Source: Sthenelais limicola (taxonomy: Eukaryota; Annelida; Polychaeta; Phyllodocida; Sigalionidae). Taken from it: a stretch of 64,000 nucleotides of DNA. Within the stretch, counting starts at the first letter, position 1; every line of letters begins with the position of its first letter. This document shows positions 11,054 through 22,770 of this stretch, one piece after another. Under the pieces are notes generated by a model. It was given only the letters and a program-made list of their open reading frames with translations, was not told the DNA's origin and searched no databases. A program made the translations under genes and the position numbers. The stretch spans positions 37,274,298 through 37,338,297 of the forward strand of contig OW804097.1 in NCBI GenBank assembly GCA_942159475.1, given 5' to 3'.

Positions 11054-11099
11054 TGATTATCTGAGGGAAAATAAAATCTGTTACTCCTCACCCTAATAA

Positions 11100-11437
11100 T
11101 CAAAGAAATAAAATCAGTAAGGATCGATCTGATAACCCAGATCTAATAATTCCTAATAAATCATGAATAATAGCAAGCTACCTATAAATCCACCACCCCC
11201 ACCCCCTGCTCCTTTATTGACCCCAAAAGCACCCACCCACCCACCCACCCACCCACCCCAATACAGTGTGTTGCCGCCGACGCCGACGCTCCCTTGTCTG
11301 CCTTGACCCGCCCGCTTTAAGTGCATGAATGGATGGACGATCCGCCCATATATAGCTGGTGCATTAGGTGGAAGGATCTGCCTTGTCCTTCGTCCTTGGT
11401 TCATCCATCTGGCCAAGCATGAGACATCCGCAACTAG
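11100..11437. repeat. No gene; (CCCA)n microsatellite inside
   Basis: A tetranucleotide CCCA run occupies about 11229-11260. The glycine-rich minus-strand ORF over it is an artefact of that run. Confidence 0.6.
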
Positions 11438-11576
11438 TGCGAGTTTGTCTATGTGGGTTGATTATAGCAATCTGTTTGTTTGTAGAACAGGGTTTTGAAC
11501 TTTATTCTTGTCTGAAATTCGGATTATTTGAGAAGATTGGTGAAGGTGAATTGTACATTTTCTGAAAATCTGACCC
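11438..11576 (+). mobile_element. Family A MITE, left half missing
   Basis: Only the right portion is present, from TTATAGCAATCTG to CTGAAAATCTGACCC. Confidence 0.8.
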
Positions 11577-11646
11577 AATTACGTTTATTCATTCATAAAT
11601 ATTACCTTGTTCAATGGGGCTTATAACCTGATCTGAGGAAAAAGCT

Positions 11647-11906
11647 ATAAAATGTGACGTGTGAGTAAATGAGTCATAAGTCGCAAAAAATGTTTTTGAG
11701 ATATTATCATATTTGAAAAGATGGGATCAAGTTGATTCCAATGATGGTAAAGATAAGACATCTAATAAGTATTTCTATATTTTTAAGTTTGATATTTATA
11801 TTTTTGACAAAAAGGTGCAGTATGTTTTCGTGGACAATTACGAGTAAAGTAAGTAACTATGCTCCATAGGATGACCTTAGAAACCCAAGGATATGATATT
11901 TAAAAC
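11647..11906 (-). mobile_element. Family B MITE, right end missing
   Basis: It starts ATGTGACGTGTGAGTAAATG, reads AGTCATAAGTCGCAAAAAAT, and stops inside the family after the AAACCCAAGGATATG block. Confidence 0.78.
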
Positions 11907-12576
11907 ACAGGCTTATTCTAAATTCATGGTAACTGCCGGAAGAAATGAACTCATGGCAGTCTCATAATGGAATGTCGACCAATTTGTCTTGTCTCATAAA
12001 AACGCATAATTACTGCTATACAATTTGTACCCCTTTAAAGGCAAACAAAAAGCCTCTTATTTTATCTTACCTTACATTGTTTCAAGGCTAGGAACCATAG
12101 ATGCTATAAATCCTGTTAGAATATATAGAGATTTTTGGTGAATCCTTGCAGACAATCCATCACATGGTTGATCCGCTCTATGTGAATAGACGGTAATTAC
12201 CTGCCACACAAACAGTTGTTAATACCTCTCTGTAAGTATCTTCTCATTTGTTTATGTGCTGCCAACACTCCATGACGAGATATAGTCATGAGTGGCAGAG
12301 CAGTGCTTTCTTTAACATTGTTTCTATTAACATTGTATGTTTATGTCTGTATATACTGTATAAATCTGTACAAATGTCTTTATGGTTACCTGGGGCAAGT
12401 GAAAAGCCCTGTAACAGGGACTTAATCTAACCAGTATAGATACAAGCTTAAAAAAAATACCAGCTTCGGCCTGAGACTTACTTCCCATAGACCGATAGTC
12501 GGGGAGTGGTCAAATAGCTGTTAGACGTACGTTCCTCATGATAACACATTATGAAATATTGCTATACTGAGAATAT
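11907..12576. other. No gene recognised
   Basis: AT-rich sequence without a supported feature. Confidence 0.4.
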
Positions 12577-12750
12577 CACTCTAGGTCCAAACCTTCAGAT
12601 CAGATATGAATGGTATGCCAGTGATTAGACGCCTACTTCGCTAATCGGTTTCCTGGCTTAGGTAACAACGTTTTAATGCGAATATAATAGCACTTTGCAG
12701 TTAGAGGCTTCCCTTTGTTCTAAGGGACTCTCCCAACTTTGGGCCTAGAC
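12577..12750 (+). mobile_element. Family F element, copy 1
   Basis: It starts CACTCTAGGTCCAAACC and ends CTTTGGGCCTAGAC, so the ends are inverted repeats of CTAGGYCCAAA. A copy in opposite orientation lies at 17580-17791. Non-coding. Confidence 0.65.
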
Positions 12751-13472
12751 ATTGTGGATCATTCAGTAGAAAATGTTTGAAGGGTTGATGTGAAGAGGTT
12801 GCAGTTCTAAGATATGGTGGCTTTCCAATAGCTCTCTCAGGCCTGTGGAGAAAATGTTCTTTCATAGGAGGAGAACATAAAAATCACCAGTGGCAATCTT
12901 GGGAACTTTCCACATGGTTGATTTCTTTTGGGGTTGTCGTACGGAAGAAATGATGCTTTGAAAGAACGCAAATCTACAAACAGTTTTCTGTGAGATTCCT
13001 TTTGAACCATATCCAGGGTCATTTTAAACTTACATGGATAGAAGTCCACACGTTCATAGACTGCTATCTACTTCTTATTGTGACAAAATTAATTTATTAT
13101 GAACTAAGTCATTCAACCAGTACTCAAATGTTCCATCATGGATGAGAGACGAGATCATATTCTGACTTTTTCTTAAAGTTTTCAGGAATCAGTTCACTAA
13201 CCATTGCTTCAAAGGAGGACGACTTTAAAGACAAACTTTTTAGACGCGCGTCGGATTATTTGCATTTCTGATTCAGTCCCACAACAAAACACTATTCATT
13301 CATTTCTTAAGTTTCTTTGATAAGGGTACTGAGCAATTTTAATTCTGTGAGAGTGTGAATGAACGGAAGACAATGCGAATAACAAGGTTTTTATGGCTGC
13401 GGACTGGGTTCTCATAATAACAATTCCACGCAAATTTGCCAACTACCATGCTAATCTTTGCGCTGGGTACAG
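12751..13472. other. No gene recognised
   Basis: A 70-codon minus-strand ORF at 12837-13049 has no recognisable domain. Confidence 0.4.
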
Positions 13473-13706
13473 GGGTCAAATCTTTAGAAAATGTACAATT
13501 GGCAGCTGTACACATTTAGTGAATTCTGCTAAATTAGACTGCAATTTGGTCAATACTAGGTAAATTCGAGAGTATTTGGCATTGCATTGATTCTAGCAAT
13601 CTCTTTGGCTAGGTTGAACTGTATTTTGAACTTTATTTTCGTCTGAAATGTGGGTTATTTGAGAGGATTGGCGAAGTTTAATTGTACATTTTCTGAATAC
13701 TGACCC
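13473..13706 (+). mobile_element. Family A MITE, full length
   Basis: It runs from GGGTCAAATCTTTAGAAAAT to CTGAATACTGACCC. No matching 4-bp flank. Confidence 0.88.
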
Positions 13707-13931
13707 ATTATATAGGGGTAAGCTGTGACAAGATGAGATGAATGAATTGAAACTATTTTAAGACGGTTATGAAAATAAGGATACTGTTGGCGTTTTCAAT
13801 GACAAAATCTCTCCAACTCATTATGAGAACGTGATGAAATCGCTGCAATGTCTAATTATTTTGGTATCCTTGTGATGGAAATGCTACTCGCAGGTGCCTG
13901 ACAGGGATCTCCCACTTGCGCGCAACTACTA

Positions 13932-14175
13932 GGGTGAAATTGCCAGAAAAAGTACAATTTGCCTTCACCAATCTTCTACAATTACCCCGATTTAAGACAA
14001 AATTGAGGTTAAAATTCAGTTCAACAAAACCAAATAGGTTGTTTGAATCAAAGCATTGCAAAATATACTCATATAATTATATCTAGTATTTACCATTTTT
14101 CAGTATAGTTTAGCAGGTTCTACTGGATGTGTAGGGCGGTCGAATGTAGGCCTACATTTTCTGAAAATATGACCC
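13932..14175 (-). mobile_element. Family A MITE, full length
   Basis: It runs from GGGTGAAATTGCCAGAAAAA to CTGAAAATATGACCC. No clear target duplication. Confidence 0.85.
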
Positions 14176-14325
14176 AGTTGGGGTCAACCTTCGATAACTG
14201 TCGACCTGAGATAACTGCCGGCTCTGTGAGTGAATCGCTCGCTTCATACGATCTAGTGGAGGTCCGATATATTAACATTTATCATACATTTACATTATCA
14301 AATAGTCTATAGTGTTTGTCCGATT

Positions 14326-14547
14326 AGAAAATGTACAATTCATCTTCACTTATCTTCTCAAATAACTCACATTAAAGACAGAAATGAGATTCAAAATACA
14401 CTTTAACATAGCACAACACATACTTTAAAACATCACTGCACCAAATATACTCAGATATAGCTAGTATTCATCATTATTCAGCCCAATTTAGCAGAATTTC
14501 CTTGATGTGCAGAGATGGCAATAGTACATTTTCCAACGATCTGACCC
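14326..14547 (-). mobile_element. Family A MITE, left end diverged
   Basis: The left end TTGTCCGATTAGAAAATG lacks two bases of the consensus. The right end is TTCCAACGATCTGACCC. Confidence 0.82.
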
Positions 14548-14589
14548 TAATGTTTATCACACAAAAACAAAACCCATGTGTAGGCTTCT

Positions 14590-15050
14590 TTAAAAAATGG
14601 TGGACCATGTTATTGAAAGGACAAAGTCCTATACTTTCCTTGGTCTAAAGATTGACGATAAGTTGTCATTCTCCGGACACTTGAAATCGAAATTGAATCT
14701 TGCGAAATCGAAATTGAAGGCCCTTCAAGACCTAGTTTTTGTGCTCTGAAGGAGACGGTGCTTATGGGTCAGATTTTCAGAAAGTGTACAATTGGCAGAT
14801 CTATTTAGAAAATTCTGCTAAATTAGACTGTAAAATGGTCAATACTAGGTATATCTGGGGATATTTGACATTGCCTTGATTCAAACAATCTGTTTAGTTG
14901 TGTTGAACTGAATTTTGAACCGGATTTCTGTCTTCAATTTGGATTGTTTGAGAGAATTGGGGAAGGTGAATTGTACCTTTTCTGAAAATCTGACCCTTAT
15001 GGTCTCTAAGGTTGTCACACGTCCTATACTTGAATATGGAGATGTTATCT
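14590..15050 (+). pseudogene. Broken LINE reverse transcriptase fragment
   Basis: At 14597-14745 the plus strand encodes an RT palm/thumb-like stretch with the motif FLGLKIDDKLSF, then an inner frameshift near 14730. A family A copy interrupts it at 14766-14996. Downstream, 14997-15050 continues with RPILEYGDVIY, the usual motif of CR1/Jockey-type RT C-terminal regions. Taking out the MITE and one TTAT copy restores the reading frame exactly across the junction. A family B fragment then replaces the rest. It is a relic with no function of its own. Confidence 0.7.
14766..14996 (+). mobile_element. Family A MITE inside LINE relic, TTAT duplication
   Basis: It runs from GGGTCAGATTTTCAGAAAGT to CTGAAAATCTGACCC. 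TTAT occurs at 14762-14765 and 14997-15000. Because the target was coding, the pre-insertion frame independently confirms both ends and the 4-bp duplication. Confidence 0.93.
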
Positions 15051-15175
15051 ATATGTGATGTGTTTCAGGAAAATGATTCACAAGTCGCAAAAATGATATT
15101 TTTAAAAGTGATTTATTTACAGGTTCTCTTTGTAGGAATGTTTTCAATTTTATGGTATCATATAAATCCATTTAC
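15051..15175 (+). mobile_element. Family B MITE fragment
   Basis: It has a good left end, ATATGTGATGTGTTTCAGGA, and fades out after TTGTAGGAATGTTTTCAATT. Confidence 0.7.
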
Positions 15176-16502
15176 TGCACGATGAAGGGATGATTAACCG
15201 CAGTTTGTATGGGCGGGAGTGTAATCCTACTGTGTAATCATGTGTGTAGGATTGCATGCAAATCAGCAACATGTTTCCGGTTTGCTACCATGCAGACTCC
15301 CTCCCTCCTTTTGCCATGCTGTTTCATAGCATCTCACTGATACCCCGGTGGGAGGGGGCCAGCTTTTAGGAACAGCCAATTGTTCTACTTCCGGTGAAAA
15401 CAAGTTTTGTTTCACGGAAACCTTGGCCGTCGTTTCCACTGCTACTTTAGCTCCTAGGTACATCATTTATCAAATGAAACTAGATTCTTAAAGGGAATAG
15501 CTCAGTTTACAATAATTGTAAGTCCCATTATTCTGTAACGATAATTGTTTACAAAGACAATCGATCAAAAACATACCAAAGGTTACAACAGGTCTACCTG
15601 TCTACCGGCCATGCTCCAAGCTGACTATTAAAGTTAGGACGGTCATATTTCCAATCCGGTCATATTTCCAATCCGTCAACTGTTGATTTTCTTTGCTGAT
15701 ACAGCTTTATCTTCTTCATAACATTTAAACTTTAACCTTTTCACAATGCCCATAATTTAAAAGGGCTTAATAGGGACATCATGGTACAGTTATTATATAC
15801 AAGTAAGGGGTTTCCTTATTTGTTTGGTAATTTTGTGCATGTCCTATGCAACCGAAGTGGCACAATGAAACACAACACTCACAACAATAAAAACGACTAT
15901 TTATATGTTTAATCCAAATTTGGTTCAAGGATAAGCATATATACGCTTCTTATATATAGTACGCAAAGCAGCACCTCGTTTACTGCAGAGCTACATAGGG
16001 CAATGGTAGTGGTAACACCGAATCCCTATCTTGGTACTTATCATCGACCAAATAGATGTTTCCTCATCCTCGATGTCTTCCAAAACTATGCCGAAATTGG
16101 TCATTTTTTTACCAATTTTCTACCCTTGACTCATACAGTTTTTATTCCGTGTGACAAAGTTGGAATCGTGTGTCAACAGATGCGGAAATGTGTTTACCCC
16201 TATTGGAAGAGATAAGATTAATTTTCATCAAGTTTTCATGAAATGGGAGGGATTTGATTGCCACAAGGTCCAAATGTTATCACAATTTCATTTTTTTTAA
16301 AAAAACAGTTGCCATGGCAACTTGACCATCGAACATAATTTGTAAGAACAGGTAGTTGTATCAAACATGTTTTCCACTGTGTAGCTCTGCTATTATACTA
16401 CATTTACAAAACTCGTATGCACAATTAAAAAGCTATCAGGGCTTGGATTTATGATCTTGGGAGTATCCCGGATGATGGCCAGTTTGCAATGTTATTATAA
16501 TA
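15176..16502. other. No gene recognised
   Basis: About 1.3 kb with only short ORFs (for example 67 codons at 15263-15466 on the minus strand) and no recognisable family. Confidence 0.4.
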
Positions 16503-17290
16503 CACTAGCAAATACCCGTGCTATGCACGGGATTTGCTAGTGGGACCGTGGGGCCCACATCCTCATCTCTCCTTGTTCCCTCTCCCACTATCTTTCACTT
16601 TCTAGTTGTCTCTATAACTTAGTATCTTCATACCACAAATGGAACCCTGTTTAGATGCTTTTTTTGGTCACTGTTCAATGTTGTGCTGTTGTTGTGTTGC
16701 CTGTCCCTGTCCCTCTCCCTGTCCCAGTCCCTCTCCCACTCCGTCTCCCGTTCCCTCTTTCATTGTGAGGTAATTAGTGGGCGGGTAAATTTCTGTGTCG
16801 GTGGGCCTTGTCCTGGTCTCTGTCCTGTTCCCTCTCCCACTCGTTCTTCCTCTCTCATTCCCTCTCCCTCTCCCATTCCCTCTCCCACTCCCTCTTATAT
16901 TTTCAGGTAATTTAAATGAGTGGGCAGATAAATTTCTGTGTGGGCGGGTAAATCTCTGATTCCACCCGCCAATGTAGCGGCAAAGAAATAAAGTTAATTT
17001 CACACACTGTACATAGAGTGCTGAAGACTGAGGCAAAGATTCAACTCTGATGATGCTCTGTTCGGTGGAAATACATCAACTCCCATCCCATTTCCCCCCT
17101 GGATGGGGGTGCTCGATGTAAACCCATTTCTAACCCCTTTCCAACCCTAATTTGTTAATGAAGCATAGTGGAATGGCTCAGCACCATTTTTGGCAATGTG
17201 CATGTGAAATATAATGGAGATCTGGCCAGCAGTTTCAGAGAAGATAGGGGTTTAAGGCTCGAAACCCTTATTTTATTAATATAGAGATTG
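16503..17290. mobile_element. Possible non-autonomous element with terminal hairpin
   Basis: The left end is a strong hairpin: 16503-16521 (CACTAGCAAATACCCGTGC) pairs with 16525-16542, with one bulge. The body is pyrimidine-rich (CCCTCTCCCACT-like, about 16690-16890). It has repeated GGGCGGGTAAATTTCTGTG blocks, and the segment ends near TTATTTTATTAATATAGAG. A terminal hairpin on a repeat-filled body recalls Helitron-like or other non-autonomous elements, but I cannot assign the class. Confidence 0.4.
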
Positions 17291-17579
17291 GTAAGATTCA
17301 TCTGTTTTTCCTTAAAATTAAAGAAAACAATAGCTATCAGGGTTTATTTGGAGTAATCATGGAAGCATGATGATTATGGGCCTTATTTGGCGACTAGGGC
17401 TATGGTGAAATCTGCCCATGCATATGCCATGGGTTAATCTGGCCCTATTTGTGTGGATACACACACCTATCCAGACAAAGATGTATTTTCCCATCCAACA
17501 GTTGAATGGTAAGGAAGCGCCACATTTCTAGCTTACAGAGAAATAGGGGCCTATGATGTGTATTGATGTTGATTTATTA

Positions 17580-17791
17580 CACTCAGTCTAGGCCCAAAGC
17601 TGAGAGAGTCCCTTCAAACGAAGGGAAAGCCTCTCGCCTCAAACCGCAAAGTGCCATTATAATTCCATTAAGACCGCAAAATGTTGTTATATATATTCCC
17701 ATCAAAACGCCGAGTTTTAGACCAGGAAACTGATTAGCAAGGTAGGCTGACATACCATTCTTATCTGATCTGAAGGTTTGGACCTAGAGTG
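17580..17791 (-). mobile_element. Family F element, copy 2 (inverted)
   Basis: It starts near GTCTAGGCCCAAAGC and ends GGTTTGGACCTAGAGTG, the mirror of the copy at 12577-12750. The centre holds extra AT-rich sequence. Confidence 0.65.
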
Positions 17792-18345
17792 TACTGGGAA
17801 ATGTGACGGAAATAGAACAGGTATAGAGTAGTGTGGGTGGTTACCGGTTAGACGTGATTAATTATGACAAAACCAGACACTGGAGCAGACGGTAGCCCCC
17901 GGGAAAGCTCTCCGTTGTGTTGTACGATACAAATAGGTTATATTACGATAATTGATGTCCTATAACAAGGACAGTTAGTTATTGGCTGGACTTAATGCGG
18001 TCGCCATGAATAGTGACTGAACTCCCTCGGATTGTTCATGAATTATGCGATTTCTAAATCTGATATTTGGGAACAATGTTAGTTTGAAAATACTCTTGTG
18101 AGAAAGACATAGTGTAGATGTTCGCGTGTGGGCCTAACTTGCAGATGAAAACTGAAACTGCAACTGGAAAAAAAACCCAACTGAATAGTGGAGTGAATGA
18201 GTGAGATTGGTTGCTTTACGCCCTTATCAACACATTTAATATGGTTATATCAAGGGCGGGAGAGCTGAGAGGGAGGCAGTTTATGATCATACCCAGAAAA
18301 TTGAATAGTGGATGACTGTCCTTGAAAGTATATGCCTATAGATAT
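17792..18345. other. No gene recognised
   Basis: Nothing supported. Confidence 0.4.
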
Positions 18346-18573
18346 GAGTGAAAATCACCAGAAAATGCACAGTTCCAATTCTCTCAAATAATCAATATTT
18401 AAGACTAAAGTGAGGTTCTAAATAAAATTGAACATAACCAAACAGATTGTTTGAATCAACGCACTACCAAATATAATTAGACATACCTAGTATTGACCAA
18501 ATTGCAGCCTAATTTAGCAGAATTTACTAAATGTGTAGAGCTTGCGATTGTACATTTTCTGGAGATCTGACCC
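18346..18573 (-). mobile_element. Family A MITE with ATAT duplication
   Basis: It runs from GAGTGAAAATCACCAGAAAA to CTGGAGATCTGACCC, flanked by ATAT on both sides. Confidence 0.9.
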
Positions 18574-18585
18574 ATATCTATACTC

Positions 18586-19300
18586 TCAATTCAATTCAAT
18601 TCAAAGCATTTTTTATTAATACAAAAAAGGTGTACAAAAAGGAGCCCTGTATCTGAAAGGTGACTTCCAGGTCTTCCAACTGGTTTCTGACTAGTTCCTA
18701 CCGAGAACAAATAATTTTGATTTTACATTACTATGCCAAAAATGAACTTTAGGGCTATTTTCTAATATCTAATCTAGTAGTATTTAGTTAAAATAAGAAG
18801 CAGTTCATAGCAACAGACACAGAGACAATAAACTTCTGCTGCTCATGTATCTAGCTAACAGTTAATACAATCTATCTAAAGCAGTTTAATGAATTCATCA
18901 GTAGTAGAAACAAAGAATAAAACAAGGTGTAGCAGTAGAAACAGTCTGGTAATCTGGTACAAATATTAAAAATACTTGCTTTTGCGCGTAAATTCCTCTA
19001 CAACATTATGAAGAGGCACAGAAGGTATAGTAACAGAATTTCCATTTAAGGACTAGAATATGTTCAATGCCAAAACCAGCCGGTGATTTAGAAAAGCCAA
19101 CTGCAAAGAATCTTAGAGCTTAGAAGGAGGATAATTTGATATAGGTAAGGGAACAGTCTCCTCAAATCAAGGTTGAATCATTTTCTTTTTTATAAACGTT
19201 TGGCCTGAGGTACCCAAGGAATGGAGGAAATGTTATTAACAAGTGTTACACGGTAATGAGATTTAACAGCCAACCCATTGCCACATGAACCAGTATAAAT
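18586..19300 (-). repeat. Non-LTR 3' end with (TTGAA)n tail, then unassigned
   Basis: On the minus strand a TTAATAAAAAATGCTTTGAA run leads into repeated TTGAA ending at 18586. This is the same kind of tail as at 3009. The remaining AT-rich sequence up to 19300 could be its 3' UTR. No RT frame is visible. Confidence 0.45.
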
Positions 19301-19498
19301 GGGTGAAATCGCCAGAAAATGTACAATTCATCTTCACTAATCCTCTCAAATAACCCACATCTAAGACAAAAATCAGGTTAAAATTCAGTTCAATATAACC
19401 AAACAGATTATTTGGATCAAGGCAATGTCAAATATACTCAGATATACCTTGTATTGACCATTTTACAGCCTAATTTAGCAGACTTAACTCAATGTGTT
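19301..19498 (-). mobile_element. Family A MITE, right end missing
   Basis: It starts GGGTGAAATCGCCAGAAAAT and stops at CTCAATGTGT, just short of the terminal repeat. Confidence 0.82.
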
Positions 19499-19670
19499 GC
19501 AGGTAAGAACTGGCACAATATTAGTCTATGTTGATACAATACTTTTATTTCAACTTATAACGATAGTAAAGTTTCGTAGCAAAGACACAAAGTTGGCAAA
19601 CACTCACGATTTACACTAGTTTTAACTCACTGGCACTGATTGAGTGACATTTCTCCCAACTTAAGGGCCC

Positions 19671-19775
19671 AGTCCACCAAGCCGATTCTCATGCGATTTT
19701 GCGCTGCAGGGGACTCTTTTCCACTAAATTCTGTGAGAATCGCAAGGAGATCGGCTTAGTGGACTAAGCCCTTTA
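19671..19775. mobile_element. Family I short hairpin element
   Basis: TTAAGGGCCCAGTCCACCAA at the left mirrors TTAGTGGACTAAGCCCTTTA at the right. Pairing extends into CCGATTCTC and related sequence. A further single end (CAGTGGACTAGGCCCTTTAA) lies at about 19904-19923, so part of a second copy is present. TTAA sits at the edges. Confidence 0.55.
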
Positions 19776-19840
19776 CATAATCTCCTATACTTACTGGGTG
19801 TGTCTGACGTTTTAAAGTTGCCTTAAATCCAGAGATCATA

Positions 19841-19893
19841 GGTGATGTGTTGTATAGGAAAATGAGTCACAAGTGACAAAAAGGCGATTTTGA
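19841..19893 (+). mobile_element. Family B MITE, end fragment
   Basis: Only the terminal GATGTGTTGTATAGG...GAGTCACAAGTGACAAAA part remains. Confidence 0.6.
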
Positions 19894-19947
19894 GAACCGG
19901 CACAGTGGACTAGGCCCTTTAAATTCTAGGCTGGTAGGCCACGATAT

Positions 19948-20182
19948 GTGTCAGATTTTCAGAAAATGTCCAATTCGCCTTCACCAATCGTCTCAAATAA
20001 CACATATTTAAGACAGAAATTAGCTCCAAAATGCAGTTTAACATAACAAAACAGATACTTTAAATCAATGTGATACCAAATATACTCAGATATACCCGGT
20101 ATTCATCGTTTTTCAGCCTGATTTAGCAGAATTTACTAAATGTGTAGAGCTGCCAATAGTACATTTTCTGAAAATCTGACCC
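19948..20182 (-). mobile_element. Family A MITE with ATAT duplication
   Basis: It runs from GTGTCAGATTTTCAGAAAAT to CTGAAAATCTGACCC, with ATAT on both sides. Confidence 0.92.
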
Positions 20183-20269
20183 ATATCCATTCCAGCATCA
20201 GCCTCCGCCGGAAGTAAGTGACAGCCTCCGTTGTCACCAAGTGACGGCTATCAGTTGACACTACCAACA

Positions 20270-20505
20270 GGGTCAGATTGTCAGAAAATGTACAATTCAC
20301 CTGCATCAATTCTCTCAAATATCTCAAATCTAAGCTAAGAATGACCCTGAAAATACAGTTTAATATAGCAAAACAGATATTTTAAAACAACATAATACAA
20401 AATATACTCAGATGTACCTAATATTTATCCTTTTCTAGCCTAATTTAGCATATTTTACCAAATGTGTAGTGCTGCCGATTGTACATTTTTGGACAATCCG
20501 GCCGA
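20270..20505 (-). mobile_element. Family A MITE with AACA duplication
   Basis: It starts GGGTCAGATTGTCAGAAAAT. The right end is mutated to ACAATCCGGCCG. AACA at 20266-20269 and 20506-20509 fixes the edges. Confidence 0.9.
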
Positions 20506-20913
20506 ACATCAGTTGACACCTGATCTGATGTTGGCCGTCATGGGCCTTTATTGGGTGATCCAGTGAAACTTAAACTAATTGGAAAAAGACATCCTTGGGT
20601 ATACACTATGGACACATAATATAGCATGTATACTGTCCGTGCAATATTCTATGGAAAGTTGGCCCGCACTGATTATAAGTTATTTCTTTATCGCCACCGA
20701 CCAGATTGCTTTCTAGACTGATGGACAAAAAAAGAGCTTGGTTTTCTTATACATGTCTATTCCATGTATTACAGCCCTGGCACCCGGGTAAACATGAGTT
20801 AGCAGGAAAATGCCCAGTCTCAGAAATATCCGTCGCGCGATATTGCGTTTATGCCGGATAGCATGCGATAGCTGATGGGATGGGCGGCTTTGACAAATAG
20901 GGGAGTTGCATGT
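20506..20913. other. No gene recognised
   Basis: Nothing supported. Confidence 0.4.
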
Positions 20914-21080
20914 ATGTATGTATGTATATTGTTTATTTCCGAAAACATTACATAATAAAAATATAGGATAATTTACATCGAAAATCAGTCAGTCCTCTTC
21001 TGTGGCAGCCATAGCTCTTCCAGAGGGTCCTTTAAGTTACAATTTACGGTATATAGAGGTATAAAGTGACTATACCTACA
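20910..21080 (-). repeat. Non-LTR 3' end with (CATA)n tail
   Basis: On the minus strand GGAAATAAACAATATACATA runs into a CATA repeat. The tail motif differs from the TTGAA tails elsewhere. The upstream part is not recognisably coding. Confidence 0.45.
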
Positions 21081-21412
21081 CTACTGCAATGGGATGCACT
21101 AGCTATATCTTTATCAAGGTGTGACCCATGGTATTGTGTTTCCTTGTGTATAATTTTGTGGACGTCATCCTTTTGATATATTTCGGTTAATTTAAGTTTG
21201 ATGGATAAAACGAGGGAAAATGGGTTGTGTGCTTGTACAGCTAGTGTATCCCATTTTCAAAATCAGCTAGGTCCTGGCATTCTTGCGAAGACTGCGTTGA
21301 CTGCTGTTTATATATTTTTACATTATCTAAAATGTTTTGATCACTAGAGGGTCTAGATGCATGTGGGGTAACATTCTGGTGAACACTGGCCCCAATCTGC
21401 ATCCACATCTTT
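21081..21412. other. No gene recognised
   Basis: Nothing supported. Confidence 0.4.
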
Positions 21413-21720
21413 CACATGTCTCACTGCGCATGTCTACTGCAGGGCATGCGGGGATGGGTTCTGTTGAAACCTCAGACACAAATATTTGGCAACATTTTTA
21501 TCGAAAATTGCAAGAATGAAAACCAAATGCATGATGGGAAAAATGGGGCCTTACACAAGTGTCATGGAAACATATTTAACATATGGATATTAACATTAGA
21601 GCATTGATAAATATATCATGCTTAACATAACATGTTTTCTATATATCTTAGACTGTACCATTAGTCCCATAATTCCATGCGAATAGAGATTCAAAATGGC
21701 GGCTATGCAAATCCCCTATT
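21413..21720 (-). mobile_element. Family E MITE, one end missing
   Basis: It carries the family markers ACCAAATGCATGATGGGAAA and AAAATGGCGGCTATGCAAAT and ends CCCCTATT. The other terminal CCCCTA end is absent. Confidence 0.75.
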
Positions 21721-21956
21721 TGCATCGAGTAATCCGAACATACATGCATTGTTCCCAGTCCATTGTGGCTTTGTGATTGGTAAGCCAAGTGGAAGTGGAT
21801 TTGCCTTCAGACGAGGATTGCATTGTGATTGTCCCCATTCAGTGCCGAAACGATTTAACAATCATACCCCTACAAAAGTTATGTATTTGATATCAGGAAG
21901 GGTTTTGCGAATCATGGATTGTTCTCACTGACGAATTTGATGATTTGTATATATAG

Positions 21957-22375
21957 GTCAGATTTCCAGAGAATAGACATAGACCCGATGTGAATGTGGT
22001 ACAAGGGACACTATTGTACTGTCCGTGATATTTGTTTTTCCGTGGCCCACGAGCTGATAGGCGATTGGCTTACGGAAAAAAACAAACATCGAGGACAGCG
22101 CAATAGTGCCCCGAGTTCCACATTCAAATTTAGGTTCTATATTTACGCCCACATTGCTATGCTTACCTTATATGGTTATATCTTTTATCACTGTCTGTAT
22201 AACAAAATGGAAATAAAGTTTCTTATGTATATATATATATGTTTACTGGGGACAGGAAGTCATAGCGCATGCATGGAACTGGTGCGAATTACCACACTAC
22301 TCCCGCCCATACAAATAGCATGTGGTACATACATCAACGTGGAGTAAAATACAGTTCAACATAACCAGACAGTTT
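21957..22375. mobile_element. Family A copy split by a hairpin-bearing insertion
   Basis: GGTCAGATTTCCAGAGAAT at 21957-21975 and AAATACAGTTCAACATAACC near 22346 are family A pieces. The DNA between them includes the fold-back 21979-22140 and ends CGTGGAGTA, like the D element. Confidence 0.5.
21979..22140. repeat. Fold-back unit, arms of about 65 bp
   Basis: The sequence from ATAGACCCGATGTGAATGTG pairs with that ending CCACATTCAAATTTAGGTTC, including TTGTTTTTCCGT against ACGGAAAAAAACAA. The loop is about 30 bp. Two overlapping ORFs on opposite strands result from the symmetry. Confidence 0.7.
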
Positions 22376-22537
22376 GCGGACCAGGACGATCTTTTCGCAG
22401 AGGCTCCTGTCCATTTTGTGTAACTGTACTTGAATAAAAATCTTTAAATAGATGAAGTATTTATGTTTCTTGTCTGGCAGGTATCAGAGGATCAGAGGAT
22501 TTAGCCTGCTTTCACTGTATTTATGGCTAGGGTATAT

Positions 22538-22770
22538 GAGGAAGTTCGTAAAAAATGTACAATTCATCTTCACCGATCCTCTCAAATAACCCAAATTTAA
22601 GACATGAATGAATTTCAAAATACAGTTTAATATTGCAAAACAGATATTTTAAAACAGCACAATACAAATATAGTCAGATATACCTGGTATTTATCCTGTT
22701 TCAGCCTAATTTAGCATATTTTACTAAATGTGTAGAGCTGCCAATTGTACGTTTTCTGACGATCTGACCC
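22538..22770 (-). mobile_element. Family A MITE with ATAT duplication
   Basis: The left end is decayed (GAGGAAGTTCGTAAAAAATG). The right end is CTGACGATCTGACCC. ATAT lies on both sides. Confidence 0.87.

Noticed and set aside
16668..17036. Minus-strand Gly/Arg-rich ORF of 122 codons
   Set aside because: It is read off a CCCTCTCCC-type low-complexity tract. Its bias follows the DNA, and the other strand is open too.
21994..22347. 117-codon ORF at the fold-back
   Set aside because: Half of it is one arm of an inverted repeat, and an opposite ORF covers the same arm. No domain.
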